NCBI GenBank assembly: GCA_903642225.1
Contig: CAHJWI010000016.1
Location: 18,206-82,205, forward strand
Length of the DNA stretch: 64,000 nt
Source: Acidobacteriaceae bacterium
GTDB taxonomy: Bacteria; Acidobacteriota; Terriglobia; Terriglobales; Acidobacteriaceae
Direction: 5' to 3'
This document shows positions 8,147-17,870 of the stretch, piece after piece (the first letter of the stretch is position 1; the number at the start of each line of letters is the position of its first letter). The position numbers were made by a program, and so were the translations under genes. Below the pieces are notes generated by a model. That model did no database searches. It saw only the letters and a list, made by a program, of their open reading frames with translations, and was not told where the DNA came from.

Positions 8147-11100
8147 ATGACACGCCAGATCTCCCGGTGTCTTCCCCCAATTGCGTTCGTCGTTTGCTGT
8201 GCCACGTCATTGAACCCCGTCGGGATTGCCCAGTCCGGACGCGGTGGTGTCAGTGGTACCGTCACCGACGGAGCCGGCGCCGTCATTCCAGGCGCGGCGA
8301 TTGAATTGCGAGAGGTAAAGACCGGACTCGTGCGCAAGGTGGTCACCAACGGCGCGGGTGTCTACACCTTTGTCTCCGTCGCTTCAGGGGAATACGAAGT
8401 TACCGCAAAACACGACGGCTTTGCGACGGTGCTCCAGAAGAACATCCGCGTCACCGTGGACCAGACCAACAGCATCAACGTGCAACTGCCTGTGAGCAGC
8501 ATTCAGGAGACGGTCACCGTCGACGCGTCCGACACGCCGGTGAATACCTCAAGCGCTACGGTGGGCCAGTTGATCTCGGCTGAAACCATCGACCGCGTGC
8601 CCCTGCTGACGCGCAACGTTTACCAACTGGTGCAGCTGAGCACGGGCGTCTCTCCGGCGAACGGCACCGCCAATTCCTCCGACCTGCAAGGCATCAACAA
8701 TGCACGCACCGGCATCGACGTCTCGTCGTACACGATCAACGGTTCGCTACAGGGCAACGTCTACTTCATGCTGGACGGCAGCCCGATCGGCGTTGCGGAA
8801 AATAACGCCGCTACCATTCTGCCCGCCTTTCAAGTACCCGAGGACGGGGTAGCAGAGTTCCGCGTGGAAACGCAGAACACCCCGGCCAGCTATGCCAGCG
8901 GCGGCGGCGGCGTCATCAGCCTCGTGACAAAATCCGGCGGCAACAAGTTCCACGGCGATGCTTTCGGCTATTTTCGTCCTAACGGCCTGGCAGCCAATGA
9001 ATTCTTCTTCAAGCGTAATAACCCCGGCGTCGGTACGCCAGATTTTCATCGATATCAGGAAGGTGGAGCCATCAGCGGCCCCATCATAAAGGACAAACTC
9101 TTCTTCTTCGGAGACTACGAAGCCACACAGCAGTCATCACTGGAGATCGGCAGCTACACGGTACCGACATCGGCGGAGCGGAGCGGCGACTTTTCGGCCG
9201 ACAGCTTCACCATTTACAACCCGCTGGTGGATGACGATCCCATTACCGGAGAGCGACTGCCTTTTGCGAACAATGTAGTTCCCACGCAAAACATAGATCC
9301 TATAGCGAAGTATTTCTCTGACAAACTGCCTTTGCCGAACGCCGCCGGAATCGGCCCGTTCCACACGAACAATCTTTCCACATCGGGCCTTGCTCCCCTG
9401 CACGCACAAAAGGCCGACGGACGCATCGATTACGCGCTGAATCAAAGCAACCGCATCTTCGGTCGTTATTCTTACGGTCACATCCAGTCTGGAAATTCAA
9501 ACCAGTACGGCAGCAGCAACATGTTTAACCCGTTGTTGTACGTCAACCTCACCACGACCAATAACGTGGTCCTTGGCGACGACATAACGCTGTCTGCTAA
9601 ATCGCTGATGCAGCTGCGGTATTCATTTACTCGGCATAATGAGCACCAGACCGGCGACCCGCGCCAAGACAGTTACGACATCACTACCGCGGGGTTTCCG
9701 CAGTCGCTTGCGGACCAGGTATTGTTCAAACAAATCCCTGTAATTACCTTTTCTGACACGGCGCCTGTCGGCGGTACGGGAAACTACGATAACTTCCTGT
9801 ACGCCAGTGAGAATCATGACGCAAGCGTCTCGTTGACGCACCTGCTTGGTAGGCACGAAATAAGTGCGGGCTTCGAATACCAGAAAAAGCTGATGAACAT
9901 CGGTCAGCCCGCATTCCCTGCGGGTGCTTACAGCTTTGACAAGACCGCGACCAGCTCCACCACCTTTGCCGGCGACGGCAGTGACTGGGCCAGCTTCCTG
10001 TTAGGCATGGGCTCAGTTCCCGGCGGCGAGGGAGGAAATTTCACCAAGGATCTATTCGGCGCAGTAGCCAACCCGTACTACGGAATCTTTGCTCAGGATG
10101 TCTTCCACATCACGCCAAAATTGACTGCAACCGTGGGCGTTCGCTGGGAGATCTTCGGTGGTCGAACCGAGCGCCACAATCGCATGGAGTACTTCGACCC
10201 GAATCTTGCATTCAATCTCAATGGTGTTTCGTTGACCGGTGGTGAACGCTTCCTTGACGATCACCACCGCACCCCGTTCAACACAAATTGGAAGAACGTA
10301 GGCCCTCGAGCTAGCGTTGCGTGGGAGCCAGTTCCCGGTACGGTCGTCCGCACAGGTGGGGGCATCTACTACGGCCCAAGCTCCACCATGGTCGCCAACA
10401 CGGCCCTCAACAGTGATGGATTCACGTCTTCCACAACCTGGAACGCGACGCAATACAACAGCGACGGAAATACGGTCATGCTGAACCCGCTCAGCAACCC
10501 ATTTCCAAATGGCGTCGTGGTACCGCAGGGTGCCGAGCTGGGCCCGGCGACAAATATCGGCGTCGGCCTAAGCACTGTTCTAGCGAATCCACGCACGCTC
10601 ACCACCTACAACTACAACTTTGGTGTTGAGCAACAGTTGCCAGGTAAGACGGTCTTCACGCTGGCCTATGTCGGCAGTCGAGGTCTGTTTCTTTCGCTTG
10701 GCTCAATCGACCTGAACACGTTGCCGATCGAGACCATTGCGAAGTACGGTACTAGCCTTTGCGTGGACAGTAGTGCAGGATGCCAGATGGTCGCCAACAC
10801 TCTGGCACCGGTCCTGCCAGCCACGAACCCGTTCTATGGCGCGGCAACAGTTCCGCTTTGGCTGTCGTTGTTACCGTACCCTCAGTTCAACAGCGGGTCG
10901 TTCAACAGTGGTGTGTCGGTGAACGGCTACCCTGTCGCAAGTTCAAGCTTTAACTCGCTGCAGACGAAGTTGGAAAAACGTCTCAGCAACGGCTTCACCA
11001 CGATCACCAGCTTTACCTGGGGCAAACTGCTGACCAACGCAAGTCAGACCCCGCTGGGCTTCGTCGGCTATCACTCCGCCGGGCCGCAGGACTGGCGAAA

Positions 11101-11695
11101 CCTTAACCTGGAGCGCGCTGTTTCATCGCAGGATGTCAAGTTCCAGTTCAACACGCAGATCTCTTATGACCTGCCCATCGGCAGAGGCAAGCTATTGAAT
11201 CTGCAAGGCGCGGGCGATGTGCTGCTCGGCGGCTGGACATTGAACGGCATCGTGTACCTGAGCACAGGAGTTCCCATCGCCGCACCAACTGGCACCGGAA
11301 ATCCCTACTTCAACCAGCGCGTCGACCTTGTGTGCGACGCCAGCCAAAATGCCCAACACACGGCAGAACAGTGGTTTTCCCCAAACTGCCTGGCCCAGCC
11401 GGCCAGCCAGTTTGCAGCCGGAACCTCGCCTGCCTACCTGTCCAACGTTCGTACCGACGGCGCTCATAATCTGGACGCGTCTCTTTATAAGACATTTACG
11501 CTCGGCGGCGAAAGAAATCTTCGCTTAGAGGTTGCCGGCTACAACGTGACTAACACTGTGCAGTACGGTTATCCAAATGTCTTTTGGAATCCGGATGCCG
11601 TTACCGACCCAACCGTACTCTCTGGGTTCGGAGCGGTTTACGGGTCCGCCAACCTTCCCCGCCAGTTCCAGTTCGGCGCACGCTATACGTTCTGA
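8147..11695 (+). CDS. TonB-dependent receptor, Oar-like, with carboxypeptidase-like N-domain
   Basis: About 1182 residues. The ATG at 8147 has a GGAGG box 5 nt upstream and gives a clear signal peptide (about 1-27). A carboxypeptidase-regulatory-like beta domain (about 32-120, with the Gly-Thr-Val-Thr-Asp start) precedes the plug domain and a long outer-membrane beta-barrel ending in the typical terminal aromatic (Tyr-Thr-Phe). Such receptors import large ligands at the expense of TonB energy and are highly multiplied in Acidobacteriota. The divergent repressor and the surrounding glycosidases imply that it imports oligosaccharides, probably amino-sugar polymers. A SusD partner gene is absent, as is usual for Oar-type receptors outside Bacteroidota. 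Confidence 0.93.
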   Translation: MTRQISRCLPPIAFVVCCATSLNPVGIAQSGRGGVSGTVTDGAGAVIPGAAIELREVKTGLVRKVVTNGAGVYTFVSVASGEYEVTAKHDGFATVLQKNIRVTVDQTNSINVQLPVSSIQETVTVDASDTPVNTSSATVGQLISAETIDRVPLLTRNVYQLVQLSTGVSPANGTANSSDLQGINNARTGIDVSSYTINGSLQGNVYFMLDGSPIGVAENNAATILPAFQVPEDGVAEFRVETQNTPASYASGGGGVISLVTKSGGNKFHGDAFGYFRPNGLAANEFFFKRNNPGVGTPDFHRYQEGGAISGPIIKDKLFFFGDYEATQQSSLEIGSYTVPTSAERSGDFSADSFTIYNPLVDDDPITGERLPFANNVVPTQNIDPIAKYFSDKLPLPNAAGIGPFHTNNLSTSGLAPLHAQKADGRIDYALNQSNRIFGRYSYGHIQSGNSNQYGSSNMFNPLLYVNLTTTNNVVLGDDITLSAKSLMQLRYSFTRHNEHQTGDPRQDSYDITTAGFPQSLADQVLFKQIPVITFSDTAPVGGTGNYDNFLYASENHDASVSLTHLLGRHEISAGFEYQKKLMNIGQPAFPAGAYSFDKTATSSTTFAGDGSDWASFLLGMGSVPGGEGGNFTKDLFGAVANPYYGIFAQDVFHITPKLTATVGVRWEIFGGRTERHNRMEYFDPNLAFNLNGVSLTGGERFLDDHHRTPFNTNWKNVGPRASVAWEPVPGTVVRTGGGIYYGPSSTMVANTALNSDGFTSSTTWNATQYNSDGNTVMLNPLSNPFPNGVVVPQGAELGPATNIGVGLSTVLANPRTLTTYNYNFGVEQQLPGKTVFTLAYVGSRGLFLSLGSIDLNTLPIETIAKYGTSLCVDSSAGCQMVANTLAPVLPATNPFYGAATVPLWLSLLPYPQFNSGSFNSGVSVNGYPVASSSFNSLQTKLEKRLSNGFTTITSFTWGKLLTNASQTPLGFVGYHSAGPQDWRNLNLERAVSSQDVKFQFNTQISYDLPIGRGKLLNLQGAGDVLLGGWTLNGIVYLSTGVPIAAPTGTGNPYFNQRVDLVCDASQNAQHTAEQWFSPNCLAQPASQFAAGTSPAYLSNVRTDGAHNLDASLYKTFTLGGERNLRLEVAGYNVTNTVQYGYPNVFWNPDAVTDPTVLSGFGAVYGSANLPRQFQFGARYTF

Positions 11696-11724
11696 GCTTC
11701 AGCCGGCATAACAAGGGACTTCGG

Positions 11725-11751
11725 TCGTACGGATGATGGACATCCGTACGA
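11725..11751. terminator. Hairpin between convergent genes
   Basis: An 11-bp perfect stem (11725-11735 with 11741-11751) around a 5-nt loop sits in the 61-bp gap between the convergent receptor and GH20 genes. There is no strong U tract on either side, so it may act as a bidirectional terminator or simply protect mRNA ends. Confidence 0.6.
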
Positions 11752-11756
11752 ATGCA

Positions 11757-13913
11757 TCATGGCTGCGCAGCCACTAGCTCCGCAACCGGAACCGCGGCCA
11801 TGTTGCGGAGCGCCGCAGACGTCAGCTTCTCAAGCGTCTTCAGTTCTGATTGCTGCTGTGCCGTTGGCTCGCTCGCACCGGTGCTATGACCTTCAATCCT
11901 ATCCAGCGCGCCGAGTCCGATGACAGCTGTACGCGAAAGATTCTGCGACACCTCTGCCAGCTCCATCAACATGCCGTTTGCCTGAAGCGGCGATATCAGC
12001 TCAGTGTTGTTCGTCACCAGGGACCTCAGGCGTACTCGCAACTCGGCGTGTTGTTCAGGCGTAGCCGTACCCGCTGCCACAGCATGCGCCAGTTCTGCGA
12101 AACGATGGGCCGGTTGGCTTTCTGCGGGTATCAGATCGACCATATGGATCAACGGTCTGATCTCGTCGTACGCCTGCCCCGGCACCTCTTCACGCTGGTA
12201 GTCCAGAGGCGGCTGAACCATAGTGGCAAGCTCCCTCAGTCGATCTATCGACGTGGTACTCGCGAGCCGCTCAAGCATACCCTGCATCACGTCGCCGTTC
12301 TGAATGCCCTGCGTTGCAAGCTCCTGCGAAAGCCAGCCAAGCCGCGCGTACATGTCTGCGACGTCACGATCGGACTGCGGCGACCATAAGCGTTCCGCGA
12401 CGGCTGCGGCCCGCGGCCAGGCGCGATTACTCAAGATCTCCGGTGTAATGTATTCCGTCCATTCAGCCGCTTCACCGCCGAGTATTCTCGCCTCTTCCTC
12501 CCGCGTCAGATGTTCCGGCATCACTGCGCCCTTCGTAGCCTGGCCGCTCGTATTTTGAGGCAATACCACAGGGTCTACCAGATAATGCTGGGACGCTGGC
12601 TGATTGAGGTCAAGGTAGTAACCCGCTGAAAGGATTCCGCGATACCCGCGTGACGCAGCCTGAAACAGACTCTGCTGCCCCCGCCACGATTGAATGACAA
12701 CGTCCTTTGGTGTGTCTGGCTGCAGTACTTCATCCCAGCCGATCGGAATCTTTCCACGTGCCGTCACCAGCTCCTGCACACGTTTAGTGAAGTAGGCCTG
12801 CAACGCCGCATTGTCCTTCAAGCCATGTGCTTTCATGAAATCCTGCACATGTGGCGTCACATCCCACTGCTTGCCGTCGCACTCATCGCCGCCGATATGG
12901 AAGTACCGGTCCGGGAAAATTGCCGTCACCTCGGCTAAAAAGTCTTCAAGGAACCTGTACACCTCCTCGTTCGTGGGGTCCATCGCCGCATCCTGTTTCG
13001 GGTCGGGATGAAGGAACTCATCGGACGTGTAATGATGCACTACGGTGTAGGGGCCCGGCAGCGCCGCCAGTTCGGGATAGCCTACAAACCAGGATCGCGT
13101 GTGGCCCGGCATATCAAATTCCGGAACGACGCGAATGCCACGATCGTGTGCATACTCCACCACTTGGCCCATCTGGAGCTGTGTGTAGAACATGCCGTCC
13201 GACCCCATGCCCTGGAGCTTCGGATACTTCCGGCTCTCAGCGCGAAAGCCCTGATCGTCGCTCAGGTGCCAGTGGAAGACGTTCATCTTCACAAGCTCCA
13301 TTGCATCCAGTTCCTGCAGCACCTTCGTCATGGGTTGGAAGTGTCGCGAGGAATCAAGCATGAATCCGCGCCATGGAAACCTCGGCTTGTCGTGAATCGT
13401 AACGGCATCCACAACAAAGCCGGCGTCCGCCACATGGATTGACTGAAGAAACGTCTGCATCCCCCGCAGCACCCCCAAAGGATTCGAGGCGGTCAACGTT
13501 GCTCCGGCTGTTGTTACCTGCAAGATGTAGGACTCATCCTCTCCCAGCTCCTGCACTGGTTTGCTGGCACCAGCGGTGCGCACCGTGAGTACAATGTGTG
13601 CCCCTGACGCTGTGGGCAGGAAAATGATGCCTGTTGTGAGCGCAATACGCTGCTGAAGGCGCTCTGCTGCTCGGACGAGTCTGGGTTCGCCGTAGCCCTG
13701 CATCACAACCGTAAAGTTGTTATCCAGCTTCATGCGCCCGGTGCCTTGCTGTACGTTTGCTGGCAAAGGTACTAAGGCCGGGCCTGTGAAGCTCGGAGAT
13801 GCAGCTGGCATCGACGCTTTAACAGCCGCATGTGCCACGCAAAAAGTCGTGCTCAATAACGCAGCGCCGACAACCGCAACAGCAAGATGCTGCGTTCTCT
13901 TAGAGTTGGGCAT
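11757..13913 (-). CDS. GH20 beta-N-acetylhexosaminidase, secreted
   Basis: A 718-residue exo-enzyme that removes terminal N-acetylglucosamine or N-acetylgalactosamine by substrate-assisted catalysis. The ATG at 13913 has an AGGAGAGG box and gives a signal peptide (about 1-30); the longer frame adds nothing recognisable. The GH20 N-terminal alpha/beta domain (about 45-170) precedes the TIM barrel, with His-Trp-His-Leu-Ser-Asp-Asp-Gln-Gly-Phe near 214-223 and the catalytic Asp343-Glu344 pair in His-Ile-Gly-Gly-Asp-Glu. A roughly 200-residue helical C-terminal extension follows. It is convergent with the TonB receptor and complements the GH2 exo-glucosaminidase: together they would process partly acetylated chitin/chitosan oligomers. 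Confidence 0.93.
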   Translation of the reverse strand: MPNSKRTQHLAVAVVGAALLSTTFCVAHAAVKASMPAASPSFTGPALVPLPANVQQGTGRMKLDNNFTVVMQGYGEPRLVRAAERLQQRIALTTGIIFLPTASGAHIVLTVRTAGASKPVQELGEDESYILQVTTAGATLTASNPLGVLRGMQTFLQSIHVADAGFVVDAVTIHDKPRFPWRGFMLDSSRHFQPMTKVLQELDAMELVKMNVFHWHLSDDQGFRAESRKYPKLQGMGSDGMFYTQLQMGQVVEYAHDRGIRVVPEFDMPGHTRSWFVGYPELAALPGPYTVVHHYTSDEFLHPDPKQDAAMDPTNEEVYRFLEDFLAEVTAIFPDRYFHIGGDECDGKQWDVTPHVQDFMKAHGLKDNAALQAYFTKRVQELVTARGKIPIGWDEVLQPDTPKDVVIQSWRGQQSLFQAASRGYRGILSAGYYLDLNQPASQHYLVDPVVLPQNTSGQATKGAVMPEHLTREEEARILGGEAAEWTEYITPEILSNRAWPRAAAVAERLWSPQSDRDVADMYARLGWLSQELATQGIQNGDVMQGMLERLASTTSIDRLRELATMVQPPLDYQREEVPGQAYDEIRPLIHMVDLIPAESQPAHRFAELAHAVAAGTATPEQHAELRVRLRSLVTNNTELISPLQANGMLMELAEVSQNLSRTAVIGLGALDRIEGHSTGASEPTAQQQSELKTLEKLTSAALRNMAAVPVAELVAAQP

Positions 13914-14318
13914 TTCCTCTCCTGGGCAAAGGCCATAGCAACCGATAGTCCCTCGCTGCTTCAAAGGTAAAGCAGCATCGCCGTTCACCGATCACCAAGG
14001 GACCAACTACCAGCATCGTTATTCGACTCACGAATCGGAGTCCTGTTCTCGATTCGATAACACATGCAAGACAAGCATATTAAGGAGGTAGTGTGAGTAA
14101 GTGTTTTTAGAAACCTGCTGACTACGCCCGGGGATTTCTCTTCAGTATCTGTTCGTAACCGGTAACGAAACCAGCAAGCACCCGGCTCAGCTTCTAAAGC
14201 CACGTCTTCGGCATCCAGGATGGCGTTCGCTGGCAACAGCGGCACGGACAGCACGGTTGTTGCTGACCGCCAAATTGCTCAGGCTATTGCGACTCGTTGT
14301 ACGACCCAAAACGAGTTT
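13914..14318. other. Leader region of the GH20 gene; no further gene seen
   Basis: Intergenic sequence between the GH20 start and the tRNA. It contains an inverted repeat at 13955-13976 (7-bp arms GCTGCTT/AAGCAGC, 8-nt loop) within the presumed GH20 leader. This shares the half-site TTCAAAG with the 8100-8117 palindrome but is not symmetric there. I found no convincing promoter and no protein-like frame. Confidence 0.4.
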
Positions 14319-14406
14319 TGGCGGAGAGACAGGGATTCGAACCCTGGATACCTTGCGGTATACACGCTTTCCAAGCGTGCGCCTTCAGCCACTCGGCCAT
14401 CTCTCC
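14319..14406 (-). tRNA. tRNA-Ser(GGA)
   Basis: Read on the minus strand, GGAGAGA pairs with TCTCTCC in the acceptor stem. The D-loop is typical (GCCGAGTGG). The anticodon loop CTTGGAAAG contains GGA, followed by a long class II variable arm with a TATACCGCAAGGTAT hairpin. The T-loop is GGTTCGAATCC. The discriminator G and CCA are encoded (14322 down to 14319). It reads UCC/UCU serine codons. Confidence 0.97.
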
Positions 14407-14648
14407 GCTAAGTTTTCAGGCTACCACAGGGCGTGGTCCTTGCTTCTACGGCGGTACGTGCCGAAACCGCCGTGCGTCTGCGAAAGTACACAGCCTTGAT
14501 AACTCCCCGAGGGTATGCTGAATACATACGTTCTTTGTCCGTCTAGGCACGTCGCTGCCTTGCTGCTTTGTCAGCATGGCGGCTCTGCACGTACCGGGTG
14601 AAGGCGGGTACGTAGCACCACGCCGTTTCGACTTACGTTAGAGGACCC

Positions 14649-17600
14649 ATGGGACTGCAGGTTTCGCTTCATCACCGCACCTCCTACCAATACAGCAGGC
14701 AGGTTGCGCTTGGACCGCAAACGATCCAGCTTCGCCCCACACCGCACTGCCGCACGCCCATTTTCAGCTACACACTCAGTGTTGAGCCGTCTGACCACAG
14801 CCTTCGTTGGCAACTCGATCTCCACTCCAACTACTCGGCGCGCGTACTCTTTTCTGCCAATACCTCTCACTTCGTCGTTGACGTCAAGCTTGACGCGGAT
14901 CTTACGCCCATCAACCCCTTCGACTTCTTTGTTGAGCCCTCCGTTACTCAATGGCCCTTTAACTACCCGCAGGAACTCTCCCGCGACCTGGAGCCTTACA
15001 AGTCCAGCGGACCACCAAGCCCGCGCCTCCGCGCCTTTGTTGCAGGCATTTCGAAACAACCACGCGGCACGGTCGGCTTGCTGGTTGAAATCAATCAACG
15101 TGTCCGTGACTCCGTCCGATACGTAACACGCATGGAACACGGCACACGGTCGGCCGATGAGACACTCACCTGCGCCGACGGTTCCTGCCGTGACTCTGCC
15201 TGGTTGCTCCTCGAAGTCCTTCGCCAACTCGGCTTCGCAGCGCGCTTTGTCTCCGGCTATCTCATCCAACTGGCGAACGATCAGCCAGACGGCCCGGGCA
15301 AGGACACAGTCGATCTGCATGCCTGGTGCGAGGTGTTTTTACCCGGTGCCGGCTGGATCGGCTTCGATGCAACCAGCGGCATGCTTACCGCAGAGGGCCA
15401 CATCCCGCTCGTCTGCACGCCCACTGCGTCGCAGGCAGCACCCATTGCTGGAACCGTGGAACCGGCTGAGGTGGACTTTGCTCACGTCATGACCGTGGCG
15501 CGTCTCAACGCCCCTGTTCAAGTGTCTCGGCCCTTCACCGACGAAGTCTGGCAGCAGGTACGCGACACCGCCCATATCGTCGACTGCCTGCTGCAGTCTG
15601 AAAACATTCGCCTCACCATGGGCGGCGAGCCCACCTTCGTCGGTATCGATGAGCCGGAAAGCCTGCAGTGGAACTTGGAAGCCCTCGGCCCGCTCAAGCG
15701 GGCCCTTGGTCTCACCCTCATCCGCGACCTGCGCCGCCGCACCGCACCCGGCGGCTTACTTTTCTTCGGCCAGGGAAAGTGGTACCCCGGCGAAGTTTTG
15801 CCGCGCTGGGCCTTCCACTGCATCAGCCGTAAAGACGGTGTCCCACTTTGGGAGAACGTCGACCTTATCGCAACCGAACAGGCCGATGAGTCAGCGTCGC
15901 CGTCATCTGCCTTGACCTTTCTCCAAGCGCTCACCCGTCGCCTACAGGTCAGCCCAGAAAACATCCTGCCGGCTTTTAATGCGGAAGTGTCCACAGACGG
16001 CAGGCTGGACGAGCCCGCAGGGTACGTTCTGCCACTCCGCCGCCGGCAGCCCTCTGGAGCCCTCGCCTGGTCCAGCCAACTCTGGTTCACCAGACCTCGA
16101 CGCCTCATCCTCTCCTACGGCGACTCCCCTGTCGGCTATCGCATCCCGATCGAGCCGATCCCGTTCGTCGCCCCCGACATCCTCGACTACAACGCCGGCC
16201 CGGAGACCTATCCAGAGCAGCCGATTGGCCAACGTGTACCCCTTCCACCGGCGCCGCCTCGCCGCCCTGAGCTCTTTACCGTCGAGCCCAGGCCGGATTC
16301 CCTGCCTCCACTTTCCGCGGACGCGGCAAAAGCGACTGAGCTTGTCCGACCTGCCCTGTGCGTGGAAGTCCGCAACAGCCGGCTCTTTGTCTTCCTGCCT
16401 TATATTCCGGTGCTCGCTGACTACCTGGATCTAATCGCTTCCGTCGAGGACACCTGCAACCACACCGGCCAAGCGATCTGGATTGAGGGCTACACACCCC
16501 CCTTCGATCCCCGCATCATCAACTTCGGTCTCACACCCGACCCCGGAGTGCTCGAAGTAAACCTGCCCCCTGCCGCCACGTGGGATGAGCTTGAAGCCAC
16601 GAACGTGCTGCTCAATGAGGAGGCCGAGCGCAACCGATTGACTCCCAATAAGTACGGCTACGATGGCAGCCACCTCTCCACCGGCGGTGGTAGCCACATC
16701 GTCCTCGGCGGCAGCACCGTTCTGGACAGTCCCGTCCTGCGCCGGCCGGACCTCCTGCGCAGCATGGTCGCTTTCTGGCAAAACCATCCCTCGCTCTCCT
16801 ACCTGTTTTCCGGCATGTACGTCGGTCCAACCAGCCAATACCCCCGCATTGACGAAGCCCGTACTGACGCTTTGTACGAGCTTGAGGTCGCCTTCAGCCA
16901 GCTGCCGGCGGAAGATTGCCCGCCCTACATCCTCGATGGCCTTTTCCGCAATCTGCTCGTCGACACTACCGGCAACACCCACCGCGCGGAGTTTTGTATC
17001 GACAAGATGTACCCGCCGGAAGGCCAGGGCCAGCGCGCCGGCCTGCTTGAGCTGCGCGCCTTTGAAATGGCACCACATGTCCGCATGAACCTGCTGCAGA
17101 TGCTCCTGGTCCGTACCCTCGTTGCCATCCTGTGGCGTGAACCCTTTACCGGTGGACTCACGCGTTGGGGTGCCACACTCCACGATCGCTTCATGCTCCC
17201 CTATTTCGTTCAGCAGGACTTTGCAGAGATCATCGAATTTGCAAACCGCGCTGGTGTTCCGCTGCAGCAAGCATGGTTCGTCCCCCAGCTGGAGTTCCGC
17301 TTTCCGCTAATCGGCACCATTACCGCCGACGGCATAGAACTTGAACTCCGCCAGGCTCTCGAACCCTGGAACGTGCTCGCCGAAGAAACCACCAGCGGCC
17401 GTACAGGCCGCAGCGTCGATTCTTCACTGGAACGCATGCAGATTAAGCTGAGCGGCGTAGTCACGGCAGGCCGCTACGTCGTGGCCTGTAACGGCCGCCG
17501 CGTTCCACTTGCGCCCACTACAATCCCCGGCGAGTCCATCGCCGGCATCCGTTTCCGCGCACGCATGCTCTCCGCCGCGCTTCATCCCACGGTGCCGGTC

Positions 17601-17870
17601 CACACGCCTCTAACGTTTGACCTCATCGACACCTGGGCAAACCGTGCCATTGCCCGCTGCAGCTACCACGCCGGCCCGCCGGATGGCAGCGTGCACACCA
17701 CCAAACCCACCAATGCAGAGCAGGCCCGCGAACGCCGCCGCGAGCGCTTCCTCGTTCAGGCACCTCCATCCGGCAACACGCCACAGCCTCCTCAAGAACA
17801 CAACTCGCTCTTCCCCATGACGCTCGATATGCGGCTTCCTGCTCCTGCCGCCTCTGGTGTTCCTGCATGA
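14649..17870 (+). CDS. Transglutaminase-like plus DUF2126 putative amidoligase protein
   Basis: A 1073-residue protein with a bacterial transglutaminase N-terminal beta domain (about 5-85) and a transglutaminase-like cysteine protease core. The catalytic triad is visible: Cys180 in Gly-Ser-Cys-Arg-Asp-Ser-Ala-Trp, His224 in Asp-Leu-His-Ala-Trp and Asp240. A large DUF2126 domain follows from about 315 to 830 (Met-Gly-Gly-Glu-Pro-Thr-Phe), which Pfam, as I remember it, labels a putative amidoligase. The C-terminus is Pro-rich. Its stop overlaps the next gene's start as ATGA, so the two are translationally coupled. The set is predicted (Iyer/Aravind-type genomic inference) to build and trim a peptide or amide-linked product. 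No product is known to me. Confidence 0.9.
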   Translation: MGLQVSLHHRTSYQYSRQVALGPQTIQLRPTPHCRTPIFSYTLSVEPSDHSLRWQLDLHSNYSARVLFSANTSHFVVDVKLDADLTPINPFDFFVEPSVTQWPFNYPQELSRDLEPYKSSGPPSPRLRAFVAGISKQPRGTVGLLVEINQRVRDSVRYVTRMEHGTRSADETLTCADGSCRDSAWLLLEVLRQLGFAARFVSGYLIQLANDQPDGPGKDTVDLHAWCEVFLPGAGWIGFDATSGMLTAEGHIPLVCTPTASQAAPIAGTVEPAEVDFAHVMTVARLNAPVQVSRPFTDEVWQQVRDTAHIVDCLLQSENIRLTMGGEPTFVGIDEPESLQWNLEALGPLKRALGLTLIRDLRRRTAPGGLLFFGQGKWYPGEVLPRWAFHCISRKDGVPLWENVDLIATEQADESASPSSALTFLQALTRRLQVSPENILPAFNAEVSTDGRLDEPAGYVLPLRRRQPSGALAWSSQLWFTRPRRLILSYGDSPVGYRIPIEPIPFVAPDILDYNAGPETYPEQPIGQRVPLPPAPPRRPELFTVEPRPDSLPPLSADAAKATELVRPALCVEVRNSRLFVFLPYIPVLADYLDLIASVEDTCNHTGQAIWIEGYTPPFDPRIINFGLTPDPGVLEVNLPPAATWDELEATNVLLNEEAERNRLTPNKYGYDGSHLSTGGGSHIVLGGSTVLDSPVLRRPDLLRSMVAFWQNHPSLSYLFSGMYVGPTSQYPRIDEARTDALYELEVAFSQLPAEDCPPYILDGLFRNLLVDTTGNTHRAEFCIDKMYPPEGQGQRAGLLELRAFEMAPHVRMNLLQMLLVRTLVAILWREPFTGGLTRWGATLHDRFMLPYFVQQDFAEIIEFANRAGVPLQQAWFVPQLEFRFPLIGTITADGIELELRQALEPWNVLAEETTSGRTGRSVDSSLERMQIKLSGVVTAGRYVVACNGRRVPLAPTTIPGESIAGIRFRARMLSAALHPTVPVHTPLTFDLIDTWANRAIARCSYHAGPPDGSVHTTKPTNAEQARERRRERFLVQAPPSGNTPQPPQEHNSLFPMTLDMRLPAPAASGVPA

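Noticed and set aside
14082..14110. Perfect AAGGAGGT followed by a five-codon GTG frame
   Set aside because: Striking as a leader peptide, but nothing on the plus strand follows for 500 bp and the region precedes a gene on the opposite strand. Probably chance.
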